NCBI GenBank assembly: GCA_964450185.1 | Contig: CAYVCL010000068.1 | Location: 1-15,502, forward strand | DNA from: RUG11237 sp964450185 | Lineage (GTDB): Bacteria; Bacillota; Clostridia; Lachnospirales; Lachnospiraceae | Direction: 5' to 3' | Length of the DNA stretch: 15,502 bases | Shown here: one piece after another, positions 1-7,047 of the stretch | Layout of the letters: every line of letters begins with the position of its first letter | Position numbering within the stretch: the first letter of the stretch is position 1 | Program-made: the position numbers and the translations under genes | The notes under the pieces: model-generated | Seen by the model: only the letters and a program-made list of their open reading frames with translations | Database searches by the model: none | What the model was told of the DNA's origin: nothing

Positions 1-1
1 A

Positions 2-48
2 TAGCCCTTTTGAGGGCTAATAATAAACCACCAGTTGAACTGGTGGTT
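2..48. repeat. Two adjacent hairpins upstream of pyrC
   Basis: The first hairpin (2-19) pairs TAGCCCT with its complement around a 4-nt loop. The second (26-48) is a perfect 11-bp inverted repeat (AACCACCAGTT) around one G. Neither is followed by a T-run, so they are not ordinary intrinsic terminators on the + strand. Paired short hairpins of this sort are typical of IS200/IS605-type ends or related palindromic repeats, but no transposase is visible because the window begins here. They could also be part of the pyr leader. No PyrR-binding loop was recognised. Confidence 0.5.
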
Positions 49-86
49 GCTAACTAGCCAAATAGTAAAAAGCGAGGAAAAGCTAC

Positions 87-1358
87 ATGGGAATTTTAAT
101 TAAAAATGGAAGAATTATAGATCCGATGTCAAATCGTGATGAGATAGCGGATTTATATGTGGAAGACGGAAAAGTTGCACAGATTGGAAAAGGAATTGAA
201 AAAGAAGCGGAACGTGTGATTGATGCAACGGACCTATTGGTAATGCCGGGTTTTATTGATTTGCATGTGCATTTAAGAGAACCGGGACTGGAGCATAAGG
301 AAACCATTGAAACCGGAGCAATGGCAGCGGCAAGAGGCGGATTTACCACGATTTGTGCCATGCCAAACACAAAGCCGGTGGCAGACAGTAAAGAAATAGT
401 AGAAGATATTTATAAGAGAGCCGAAAAGGCAAAATGCCATGTGTTACAGGTAGGAGCAGTTACTAAGGGACAGATGGGAGCGGAACTTGCAGATATCAGA
501 GAAATGAAAGAAGCAGGAATCTGTGCCATCAGTGAAGATGGAAAATCCGTTATGGATTCCAAATTATACAAAGAAGCCATGGTGATTGCTAAGGAAGAAA
601 ACCTTCCGGTGTTTGCTCACTGTGAAGACAAAAATCTGGTTGGAAAAGGTGCATTAAATGCAGGAAAGAAAGCAGAAGAATTGGGCGTAGAGGGAATTAC
701 CAATGCGGTGGAAGATATTATCACTGCCAGAGATATTCTGCTCTCCAAAGAAACAGGAGCAAAGCTTCATTTATGTCACTGTTCTACTGCAGACAGTGTG
801 CGTATGGTAGAGGAAGCGAAAAAAGAAGGGCTTTTCGTAACTGCAGAAGTATGTCCACATCATTTTACTTTGACAGAAGATGATATTGTGGGAGCAGATA
901 CCAACTACAAAATGAATCCTCCACTTAGAAGCAAAGCGGACAAAGAGGCTTTGATTGAAGGATTGAAAAATAACATCATGGATGTGATTTCTACAGACCA
1001 TGCCCCACATCATGCAGATGAAAAGGCAAAGCCTATGGCAGAAGCGCCATTTGGTATTGTAGGTTTGGAAACAGCATATGCCCTTACAAATTCTGAATTG
1101 GTAGAAAAAGGATATTTAAGCCAGAAGCAGTTGGTAGAAAAAATGAGTGCAAATCCTGCAAAGGTTCTTGGAATGGACAAGGGGTGCATTGGGGAAGGTA
1201 AGTGTGCTGACATTGTAATTACCAACCCAAAAGAAGAATATGTGATTGATGTAAATGAATTTGCATCCAAAGGAAAAAATACACCATTTAACGGAAGAAA
1301 AGTAACCGGTAAGGTAAAATACACAATTTTAGCCGGTGAACTTGTATATGAAGCATAA
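87..1358 (+). CDS. pyrC: Dihydroorotase (class I, PyrC)
   Basis: Catalyses the reversible cyclisation of carbamoyl-aspartate to dihydroorotate, the third step of cytoplasmic UMP synthesis. The 423-aa length fits class I bacterial dihydroorotases of the amidohydrolase superfamily. The metal-binding residues expected of the family are visible: H60 and H62 in DLHVHLREPG, D151 in the ISEDG loop (the bridging position in Gram-positive enzymes), H178 in FAHCED, H231 in HLCHCS and D304 in STDHAPH. The ATG at 87 is preceded by GAGGAAA at 74-80. It is the first pyr gene in the window, and pyrF follows 26 nt later, so the two are almost certainly cotranscribed. No promoter could be identified in the 86 nt available upstream. 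Confidence 0.97.
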   Translation: MGILIKNGRIIDPMSNRDEIADLYVEDGKVAQIGKGIEKEAERVIDATDLLVMPGFIDLHVHLREPGLEHKETIETGAMAAARGGFTTICAMPNTKPVADSKEIVEDIYKRAEKAKCHVLQVGAVTKGQMGAELADIREMKEAGICAISEDGKSVMDSKLYKEAMVIAKEENLPVFAHCEDKNLVGKGALNAGKKAEELGVEGITNAVEDIITARDILLSKETGAKLHLCHCSTADSVRMVEEAKKEGLFVTAEVCPHHFTLTEDDIVGADTNYKMNPPLRSKADKEALIEGLKNNIMDVISTDHAPHHADEKAKPMAEAPFGIVGLETAYALTNSELVEKGYLSQKQLVEKMSANPAKVLGMDKGCIGEGKCADIVITNPKEEYVIDVNEFASKGKNTPFNGRKVTGKVKYTILAGELVYEA

Positions 1359-1384
1359 AAAAGAGAAAAGGATAGGAGAAAACA

Positions 1385-2083
1385 ATGGCAAAAGATGTAA
1401 TTATCGCATGTGATTTTAGTAGTAAAGAGGATGTAATTAACTTTCTTTCAAAATTCAAAGAAGAAAGTCTTTATATCAAAATTGGAATGGAATTGTTTTA
1501 CGCAGAAGGCCCATCCATTATCAAAGAAATTAAATCCAGAGGACATAAAATTTTCTTGGATTTGAAGCTTCATGATATTCCAAATACCGTAATGAAAGCA
1601 ATGAGTGTACTTTCCAATTTGGATGTGGATATGTGTAATGTGCATGCAGCAGGAACTGTTGCGATGATGGAAGCTGCCATCAAAGGGCTGACAAGAGAAG
1701 ATGGCACAAGACCATTGTTAATTGCAGTAACACAGCTTACTTCCACCAGCGAAGAACGTATGAGAGAAGATTTAATGATTCAGGAACCAATCGATAAAGT
1801 AGTAATGCACTATGCCCAGAATGCAAAAAAAGCAGGTTTAGACGGCGTGGTATGTTCCCCTTTAGAAGCAGGAAAAGTGCATGACACCTGCGGAAAAGAA
1901 TTTTTGACAATCACTCCGGGTGTAAGATTTGCAGATGGTGAAGTTGGAGATCAGGTTCGTGTTATGACACCGGCGCAGGCAAGAGAAATCGGTTCTGATT
2001 ACATTGTAGTAGGACGTCCGATTACTGCGGCAGAAGATCCGGTTGCAGCTTACAAACGCTGTGTAGCAGAATTTTTGGGATAA
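1385..2083 (+). CDS. pyrF: Orotidine 5'-phosphate decarboxylase
   Basis: Decarboxylates OMP to UMP, the last step of the de novo pathway. The 232-aa protein is of the short bacterial type. The catalytic Asp-Lys-Asp set is present as D59, K61 and D64 in DLKLHDIPNT, together with D10 (IACDF) and K32 for the ribose end. The phosphate-binding C-terminal part is seen as TPGVRF (about 178-182), DQVRVMTP (189-196) and VVGRPI (208-213). The start ATG has AGGAG at 1375-1379 about 6 nt away. The gene sits 26 nt after pyrC and 11 nt before pyrK, so translation and transcription are probably coupled within one pyr operon. Confidence 0.97.
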   Translation: MAKDVIIACDFSSKEDVINFLSKFKEESLYIKIGMELFYAEGPSIIKEIKSRGHKIFLDLKLHDIPNTVMKAMSVLSNLDVDMCNVHAAGTVAMMEAAIKGLTREDGTRPLLIAVTQLTSTSEERMREDLMIQEPIDKVVMHYAQNAKKAGLDGVVCSPLEAGKVHDTCGKEFLTITPGVRFADGEVGDQVRVMTPAQAREIGSDYIVVGRPITAAEDPVAAYKRCVAEFLG

Positions 2084-2094
2084 GGAGAAGAAAT

Positions 2095-2871
2095 ATGGCA
2101 GAAAAAGTAAAAGAAAAAGCAGTGATTATCAGTCAGGAAGAAATTTCCGAAGACATTTACAGCATGTGGATTAAAACAAATGCGGCAAAAACAGCAAAGC
2201 CGGGACAGTTTGTAGCTTTGTATTGTAATGATGGAAGTCGTATTTTGCCAAGACCAATCAGTATCTGTGAAATCGACAAAGAAAAAAATGCACTTCGTTT
2301 AGTATACCGAGTGGTAGGAAAAGGAACCGATGAATTTTCCAAGTATCATGCAGGAACTGAAATAGATGTGATGGGACCATTAGGAAACGGTTTCCCAATG
2401 GATAGAGCAGAGGGAAAGAAAGCGCTGCTTATCGGTGGTGGAATTGGTGTACCTCCAATCGTAGAACTGGCAAAACAGTTAAATGCAGGAGAAAAGAATA
2501 TTGTAGCAGGTTATCGTAATCTCTTATTTTTAGATGAAGAATTAAAGAAAAACGGAAACTTTTATCCGGCAACAGAAGATGGCAGTGCAGGGGTAAAAGG
2601 AACTGTAATTGATGCAATCAAAGAAAATAAAATAGAAGCGGATGTGATTTTTGCCTGTGGTCCCACACCAATGCTTCGTGCTTTGAAGGAATATGCAGAA
2701 GAAAAGAACATGGAAGCATGGATTTCCATGGAAGAAAAGATGGCATGTGGAATTGGTGCTTGTCTTGCATGTGTATGCAAAACAAAGAAAAAGGACGAGC
2801 ATACCAATGTAAATAATGCAAGAATCTGTAAAGAAGGTCCTGTCTTTAATGCCAAGGAGGTGGAACTGTAA
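2095..2871 (+). CDS. pyrK: Dihydroorotate dehydrogenase electron-transfer subunit PyrK
   Basis: FAD- and [2Fe-2S]-containing subunit that passes electrons from PyrD's FMN to NAD+, forming the class 1B PyrD2PyrK2 complex. The 258-aa protein shows the ferredoxin-reductase layout: an FAD site at RPIS (53-56), the NAD-domain loop GGGIGVPP (114-121) and ACGPTPML (187-194). The C-terminal iron-sulfur cluster has C218, C223, C226 and a distal C245 in ICKEGPVF. An extra C228 is common in Firmicutes PyrK. Its ribosome site (AAGGAGA) overlaps the pyrF stop. Its own stop codon overlaps the pyrD start by one base, the tight coupling expected of two subunits made in equal amounts. Confidence 0.97.
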   Translation: MAEKVKEKAVIISQEEISEDIYSMWIKTNAAKTAKPGQFVALYCNDGSRILPRPISICEIDKEKNALRLVYRVVGKGTDEFSKYHAGTEIDVMGPLGNGFPMDRAEGKKALLIGGGIGVPPIVELAKQLNAGEKNIVAGYRNLLFLDEELKKNGNFYPATEDGSAGVKGTVIDAIKENKIEADVIFACGPTPMLRALKEYAEEKNMEAWISMEEKMACGIGACLACVCKTKKKDEHTNVNNARICKEGPVFNAKEVEL

Positions 2872-3773
2872 TGAATACAAGTGTAAATTTAGCCGGAGTA
2901 ACTTTAAAAAATCCAGTTATGACAGCATCCGGAACTTTCGGTTCCGGAGCAGAATACAGTGAATTTGTAGATTTAAATAAGCTTGGAGCAGTGGTTACCA
3001 AGGGTGTGGCAAACGTGCCATGGCCGGGAAACCCAACACCTCGTATTGCAGAAGTGTACGGTGGTATGTTAAATGCCATTGGATTACAGAATCCGGGAAT
3101 TGATGTGTTTATGAACAGAGATATCCCATTTTTAAAACAGTATGACACAAAAATCATTGTAAATGTATGTGGAAAAACCACAGAAGATTACTGCGAGGTT
3201 GTGGAAAAACTGGCAGATACCGATGTGGACTTATTGGAAATTAATATCTCCTGTCCAAATGTAAAAGAAGGCGGTATTGCTTTTGGTCAGAATCCAAAAT
3301 CCATCGAAGCCATTACAAAAGAAGTAAAGAAATATGCAAAACAGCCAATTATTATGAAATTAAGTCCGAATGTAACGGATATTACAGAAATGGCAAAAGC
3401 GGCAGAAGCCGGCGGTGCAGATGTATTATCTTTAATTAATACATTGACTGGAATGAAAATTGATGTAGAACGTCAGAAATTTGCCATTGCAAACAAGACA
3501 GGAGGACTTTCCGGTCCTGCAGTAAAACCGGTGGCAGTGCGTATGGTATATCAGGTAGCTAATGCAGTTAACGTGCCAATTATCGGTATGGGTGGAATTT
3601 CCAATGCAGAAGATGCTTTAGAGTTTATTTTGGCAGGGGCAACCGCTGTGTCAGTAGGTACTGCTAACTTTAGTAATCCTCATGCAACTGCTGATGTGGT
3701 AGCCGGAATCGAAGATTACATGAAACGCCACAATGTGGAAGATATCAAGGATTTAATCGGATTGGTAAAGTAG
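2871..3773 (+). CDS. pyrD: Dihydroorotate dehydrogenase class 1B catalytic subunit
   Basis: Oxidises dihydroorotate to orotate with FMN, passing electrons to PyrK and then NAD+. The 300-aa length, soluble sequence with no membrane anchor and adjacent pyrK all indicate class 1B. Seen in the sequence are the FMN/substrate lysine K44 in VVTKGV, GLQNPG (71-76), the catalytic cysteine C128 in NISCPNV, K163 in IMKLSPN, and the phosphate-binding segment GMGGISNAEDALEF (239-252) with SVGTANF after it. The start overlaps the pyrK stop (TAATG) and has AAGGAGG at 2854-2860. In many Clostridia pyrE follows directly. Here a 1.9-kb interval with another gene intervenes. Confidence 0.97.
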   Translation: MNTSVNLAGVTLKNPVMTASGTFGSGAEYSEFVDLNKLGAVVTKGVANVPWPGNPTPRIAEVYGGMLNAIGLQNPGIDVFMNRDIPFLKQYDTKIIVNVCGKTTEDYCEVVEKLADTDVDLLEINISCPNVKEGGIAFGQNPKSIEAITKEVKKYAKQPIIMKLSPNVTDITEMAKAAEAGGADVLSLINTLTGMKIDVERQKFAIANKTGGLSGPAVKPVAVRMVYQVANAVNVPIIGMGGISNAEDALEFILAGATAVSVGTANFSNPHATADVVAGIEDYMKRHNVEDIKDLIGLVK

Positions 3774-3818
3774 CTGATTTGGGGATGAAGACGTCAAATA
3801 TCAAATGAAAATGGTGTA

Positions 3819-3858
3819 GAAGCCCATGTGCTTGCGAGGATGCAGGTGCATGGGTTTC
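3819..3858 (+). other. Imperfect hairpin after pyrD, followed by an orphan ribosome site
   Basis: GAAGCCCATGTGC at 3819-3831 pairs with 3846-3858 over 13 positions with three G-U pairs, loop 14 nt. No T-run follows, so termination is doubtful. Just downstream, AGGAGG at 3864-3869 has no start codon at a usable distance: the next bases run into the 45-bp repeat at 3881. The hairpin and orphan Shine-Dalgarno may be what is left of the ancestral pyrD-pyrE junction, but this is inference. Confidence 0.45.
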
Positions 3859-3880
3859 ATAATAGGAGGTAAATTAAAAC

Positions 3881-3925
3881 AAAACGGCGGTGAAATGAGC
3901 AAATAATTATTTGACCGCCGCTTTG
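3881..3925 (+). repeat. 45-bp hairpin repeat, copy 1 (GGCGGTGA type)
   Basis: First of two 45-bp copies that start 66 bp apart and agree at 37 of 45 positions. CGGCGGT (3885-3891) pairs with ACCGCCG (3914-3920), and AAAT/ATTT continues the stem inside after one mismatch. The TTGACC that forms its right half is also the -35 element of the promoter for the following ATPase gene, so a protein bound here would compete with RNA polymerase. Confidence 0.8.
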
Positions 3926-3939
3926 GTGTTTGGTATACT
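3911..3939 (+). promoter_or_regulatory. Promoter of the ATPase gene
   Basis: TTGACC (3911-3916), a 17-nt spacer, then TATACT (3934-3939) with an extended TG at 3931-3932. This is a strong sigma-A-type match. The start of transcription would fall near 3946, right at the edge of repeat copy 2, leaving a leader of about 60 nt. The gene therefore need not depend on pyr operon transcription. Confidence 0.75.
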
Positions 3940-3946
3940 ATAAACG

Positions 3947-3991
3947 AAAACGGCGGTGAAACTAGAAAAATATCATCTGACCGCCACTTTG
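3947..3991 (+). repeat. 45-bp hairpin repeat, copy 2 (in ATPase leader)
   Basis: Second copy of the 45-bp unit, lying between the predicted transcription start and the ribosome site. GGCGGT (3952-3957) pairs with ACCGCC (3980-3985). The outer base pair of copy 1 is lost, while the flanking AAA/TTT is kept. In RNA it would form a hairpin ending about 13 nt before the ATG, and in DNA it would be a second binding site. Either could support self-regulation of the gene. Confidence 0.75.
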
Positions 3992-4004
3992 AAAGGCGAA
4001 ATGT

Positions 4005-5441
4005 ATGACTGGACGAGTGCAAGAAATTAAAGAATTGAATAGATTATACTCTAGTGATAAGGCAGAGTTAGTTGCTATTTATGGTAGAAGACGTGTTGGA
4101 AAAACGTATCTTGTAGATGAAACATTTTCAGATAGAATTACATTTAGACATGCAGGGCTTTCACCGGCAGACGAAAATTCAAAAGGCTTGTTAAAACTTC
4201 AATTGAATCATTTCTATAATTCATTAGAGTTACAAGGAATGGAGAAATGTGATAAGCCGACTAATTGGTTGGATGCGTTTTTGTTACTGGAAAAATTTTT
4301 GCAAAGTAAAGACGATGGAAGTAGACAAGTAGTATTTCTTGATGAATTGCCATGGTTGGATACCCCTAAATCTGGATTTATACGTGCTTTTGAAGCTTTT
4401 TGGAATACGTGGGGATGTCATCGTAAAAATTTAATGGTGATTGTATGTGGAAGTGCAAATTCATGGATACAAGACAAACTGTTAAATAATCATGGTGGGT
4501 TGTACAATAGAGTTACTTATGAAATAAAACTTTCTCCATTTAATTTAAAGGAGTGTGAAGATTTCTATAAAAGTAATAATGTAAGGATTTCCAGATATGA
4601 TATTGCACAGAGTTATATGATATTTGGAGGTATCCCATATTACATGGGATATATTAATCCAGCAATGAGTTTAGCACAGAACGTAGATCAATTGTTCTTT
4701 AGGAAAAATGCTGTTTTGAGGGATGAATATAACAGATTATTCGCTTCTGTATTTGTAAACCCTGAAGCTGTGAAAAGTATTGTGCAGTTATTGTATACGA
4801 GAAATGCTGGATTTACTAGAAGAGAGCTTGTAGAAAAACTTGGAATAACAGATGGCGGTAGATTATCCAGTAATCTAAATGCCTTGATTTCAAGCGATTT
4901 TATCATAAAATATGTTCCATTTGGATATGGAAAAAGAGAAGAACACTATAAACTTATAGATCCGTTTTGTATATTCTATTTGCATTTTATTTGGAATCAG
5001 AAAAAGATAAGTGAAAAATTTTGGCAGCAAAATGTGACATCAGCTTCTGTATCTATATGGCGTGGATTTGCATTTGAAAATGTTTGCTTTAATCATGTAG
5101 AGCAAATTAAACGTTCACTTGGAATATCTGGAGTGATAACGGAAACTAGTGCATGGTCTAAAAAAGAAGATGATACGGATGGAACACAAATAGATTTATT
5201 AATTTCAAGGAATGATAATGTGCTTAATATGTGCGAAATAAAGTATTATAGCGGGGAGTTTAAGGCGACTAAAGATTACTATGTTAAAATATTAAAGAGG
5301 CAAGCAATATTGGCTGAAAATGTGTCTCCGAAAGTGGCCATTCATAGTACGCTCATAACAACTTTTGGTTTAACACAAAATGAGCATAGCGGTGCGTTTT
5401 CAAATGTTATTGTATTGGATGATCTTTTTAAAGATGAGTAA
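4005..5441 (+). CDS. AAA-type ATPase with winged helix and PD-(D/E)XK-like C-terminal domain (COG1672/DUF234 type)
   Basis: A 478-aa protein of a widespread family of unknown physiological role. Residues 1-220 form the ATPase: Walker A GRRRVGKT (27-34), Walker B VVFLDELPW (109-117, D113/E114) and a sensor-like CGSANSW (148-154). Residues about 255-310 look like a winged helix (TRRELVEKLG...LSSNLNALISSDFI). The C-terminal DUF234-like region has E358 in GFAFENV, D397 in QIDLLI, and E411/K413 in CEIKYY, the spacing of a PD-(D/E)XK nuclease core, so it is not visibly inactivated. The ATG at 4005 has only a modest ribosome site (AAAGG, 3992-3996). The gene interrupts the pyr operon between pyrD and pyrE, has its own promoter, is flanked by GCGGTGA hairpins, and has an AT-rich style unlike pyrC-D. 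Acquisition by transfer is likely. A defence, regulatory or selfish role is open. Confidence 0.85.
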   Translation: MTGRVQEIKELNRLYSSDKAELVAIYGRRRVGKTYLVDETFSDRITFRHAGLSPADENSKGLLKLQLNHFYNSLELQGMEKCDKPTNWLDAFLLLEKFLQSKDDGSRQVVFLDELPWLDTPKSGFIRAFEAFWNTWGCHRKNLMVIVCGSANSWIQDKLLNNHGGLYNRVTYEIKLSPFNLKECEDFYKSNNVRISRYDIAQSYMIFGGIPYYMGYINPAMSLAQNVDQLFFRKNAVLRDEYNRLFASVFVNPEAVKSIVQLLYTRNAGFTRRELVEKLGITDGGRLSSNLNALISSDFIIKYVPFGYGKREEHYKLIDPFCIFYLHFIWNQKKISEKFWQQNVTSASVSIWRGFAFENVCFNHVEQIKRSLGISGVITETSAWSKKEDDTDGTQIDLLISRNDNVLNMCEIKYYSGEFKATKDYYVKILKRQAILAENVSPKVAIHSTLITTFGLTQNEHSGAFSNVIVLDDLFKDE

Positions 5442-5483
5442 TGAAATTTTACCTAAGCTTAGTCGTGTGGCAGAGTTACAATC

Positions 5484-5519
5484 AGCGGTGAGGAATAAAA
5501 AAGTTTATTTCTCACCGTT
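5484..5519 (+). repeat. CGGTGA hairpin downstream of the ATPase gene
   Basis: CGGTGAGGAATAAA (5486-5499) pairs with 5504-5517 as a 14-bp stem with one G-U pair and a 4-nt AAAG loop. A weak extension reaches 5484 and 5519. No U-tract follows, so it is unlikely to be a standard terminator, although it may slow polymerase or protect an RNA end. Its GCGGTGA edge matches the two hairpin repeats upstream of the ATPase, so the gene is bracketed by related palindromes. Confidence 0.75.
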
Positions 5520-5537
5520 GAGAACATGCTGAAATAG

Positions 5538-5566
5538 TTGAAAAATTGAAGGGGTTATGGTAGTAT
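5538..5566 (+). promoter_or_regulatory. Promoter of pyrE
   Basis: TTGAAA (5538-5543), 17-nt spacer, TAGTAT (5561-5566) with TG at 5558-5559 (extended -10). Transcription would start near 5573 and give a leader of about 100 nt ahead of pyrE. The leader shows two CAAGGAAG copies around 5610-5625 and no recognised PyrR-binding loop or riboswitch. This would allow pyrE to be expressed although it is separated from pyrD. Confidence 0.65.
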
Positions 5567-5674
5567 TGAAAAGATATCTGATGTTTCCTTTCTGAGTTGT
5601 AATTTGGCAAGGAAGCACAAGGAAGAGAAATACAAATGTCTAAAAATGGCTTAAAATAAGGAGGAAACAACAAA

Positions 5675-6352
5675 ATGGAACAGTACAAGAAAGAGTTTAT
5701 AGAATTCATGGTAGATTGCGAAGTATTAAAATTTGGCGATTTCACTCTTAAGAGCGGAAGAAAATCCCCATTCTTTATGAATGCAGGACTTTATGTTACA
5801 GGCGCGCAGTTAGAGAAACTTGGAGAATATTATGCGAAAGCAATTCATGATAATTATGGAACAGATTTTGATGTGCTGTTTGGACCGGCATACAAGGGAA
5901 TTCCACTTAGTGTAGCTACCACAATGGCATTCCACAGATTATATGGAAAAGAAATCAGATACTGTTCTAACCGTAAAGAAATCAAAGACCACGGAGATAC
6001 AGGAATTCTTCTTGGAAGTCCTATCAAAGATGGTGACAGAGTTGTTATTATCGAAGACGTTACTACTTCCGGAAAATCCATCGAAGAAACTTTCCCAATC
6101 ATTCAGGAACAGGGAGATGTTACCATTCTTGGTCTGATGGTATCCTTAAACCGTATGGAAAAGGGAAAAGGAGAACAGAGCGCATTGGCTGAAATTAAAG
6201 AAAAATACGGATTTGAAGCAAATGCGATTGTAAGTATGGCGGATGTAATTGAACATTTATACAACAAAGAATACAAGGGAAAAATTATTATCGACGATAC
6301 ATTAAAAGCAGCGATTGATGCATATTATGATGTGTATGGTGTAAAGGCGTAA
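5675..6352 (+). CDS. pyrE: Orotate phosphoribosyltransferase
   Basis: Joins orotate and PRPP to give OMP, which PyrF then decarboxylates. The 225-aa protein is typical of the family. Visible motifs are the SGRKSPFF segment (27-34), PAYKGIP (71-77), the flexible catalytic loop with RKEIKDHG (100-107), and the PRPP signature VVIIEDVTTSGKS (123-135). The start has a strong AAGGAGG at 5658-5664. It completes the pyr set of this window (pyrC, F, K, D, E); pyrB and carAB are not here. It is separated from pyrD by the ATPase gene and has its own promoter. A run of small membrane-protein genes follows closely and may share its transcript. Confidence 0.97.
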   Translation: MEQYKKEFIEFMVDCEVLKFGDFTLKSGRKSPFFMNAGLYVTGAQLEKLGEYYAKAIHDNYGTDFDVLFGPAYKGIPLSVATTMAFHRLYGKEIRYCSNRKEIKDHGDTGILLGSPIKDGDRVVIIEDVTTSGKSIEETFPIIQEQGDVTILGLMVSLNRMEKGKGEQSALAEIKEKYGFEANAIVSMADVIEHLYNKEYKGKIIIDDTLKAAIDAYYDVYGVKA

Positions 6353-6377
6353 AGCAAAATAAATTGGAGGCGGATTT

Positions 6378-6533
6378 ATGGGTAACGAAAAAACGTATAA
6401 AACCATGAAAACTGTGGGTGGTGGCAGCATTGCACTGGGTATTGTAGTGCTTGTGACCGGAATCGTTTCCGGTATTTTAATGGTTGTGAATGGAGCGCGC
6501 CTGTTAAAAGCAAAAAAAGAAATTACATTTTAA
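6378..6533 (+). CDS. 51-aa single-pass membrane protein, function unknown
   Basis: A short reading frame of 51 codons beginning at ATG 6378, with GGAGG at 6367-6371, and ending TAA at 6531-6533. The protein has a charged N-terminus (MGNEKTYKTMK), one Gly-rich hydrophobic span (about 13-37, GGGSIALGIVVLVTG...) and a basic tail (RLLKAKKEITF). It lies 25 nt after pyrE and 16 nt before the VanZ-like gene, in the same direction, with tight spacing and a good ribosome site, all of which argue that it is real. It is not recognised as any named family. The glycine spacing in the helix would allow helix packing with a partner. Confidence 0.7.
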   Translation: MGNEKTYKTMKTVGGGSIALGIVVLVTGIVSGILMVVNGARLLKAKKEITF

Positions 6534-6549
6534 TGGATGAGGTCTAAAG

Positions 6550-7047
6550 TTGAAAAATAAATCTGAAAAATTAATAAAAGCATTGGCATGGATTATTTTT
6601 ACAATATATATCATCATGTTATTTTATTTCATGTTTTTTTCAGAACGATATGGAAGGACCATTATTCACAGGGATTACAACTACAATTTAGAATTTTTGC
6701 GGGAAATTAAGCGGTTTTGGAATTATCGGGAACTGCTTGGCGTGGAAAGTGTAGTTGTAAATCTTGCGGGAAATGTGGCAGGTTTTATTCCCTTTGGTAT
6801 TATGATACCGTTTTTAAGCAAAAGGCGAAGAAATTTTTTCTTGGTTACAATACTTACATTAGAATTCAGTCTTCTGATTGAAGTGACACAGCTAATAACA
6901 AAGGCAGGATGTTTCGATGTGGACGACCTGCTTTTAAATACGCTGGGAGGAAGTATTGGATATATAGTGTTTGGAATTGTGAATGGCTTTTGCAAACGGT
7001 GGAGGAAAAAAGATGCAAAAAAAGAAAAGGAAGATATATACAGATAA
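6550..7047 (+). CDS. VanZ-like family membrane protein
   Basis: A 165-aa protein with hydrophobic spans at about 9-31, 66-90, 96-117 and 127-147. It carries the conserved polar signature of VanZ-like proteins: NLAGNVAGFIPFG (71-83), IEVTQ (110-114) and FDVDDLLLNTLGG (122-134). VanZ gives low-level teicoplanin resistance in enterococci, but most chromosomal relatives have no proven role, and no van genes are near. The start is TTG at 6550. TGAGGT at 6538-6543 sits about 6 nt away, and the nearest ATG in another frame (6534) closes after four codons. The 3' end overlaps the next gene by 35 nt. Confidence 0.85.
   Translation: MKNKSEKLIKALAWIIFTIYIIMLFYFMFFSERYGRTIIHRDYNYNLEFLREIKRFWNYRELLGVESVVVNLAGNVAGFIPFGIMIPFLSKRRRNFFLVTILTLEFSLLIEVTQLITKAGCFDVDDLLLNTLGGSIGYIVFGIVNGFCKRWRKKDAKKEKEDIYR

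Noticed and set aside
771..1324. Minus-strand open frames inside pyrC
   Set aside because: They are shadows of a well-conserved gene, without ribosome sites or domains.
2746..2832. Extra cysteine in the PyrK iron-sulfur motif
   Set aside because: The CVC arrangement is common in Firmicutes PyrK proteins and is not unusual.
3840..3872. Ten-codon frame (ATG near 3840 to TAA near 3872) as a leader peptide
   Set aside because: It lies inside the hairpin loop and right arm, its possible ribosome site abuts the start codon, and it shows no run of regulatory codons.
5486..5517. Rho-independent terminator after the ATPase gene
   Set aside because: The stem is strong but is AT-rich near the loop and has no T-run after it.
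6983..7012. Longer start (ATG 6983) for the three-pass membrane protein
   Set aside because: No ribosome site precedes it, while GTGGAGG is well placed for ATG 7013 and the basic N-terminus starts there.
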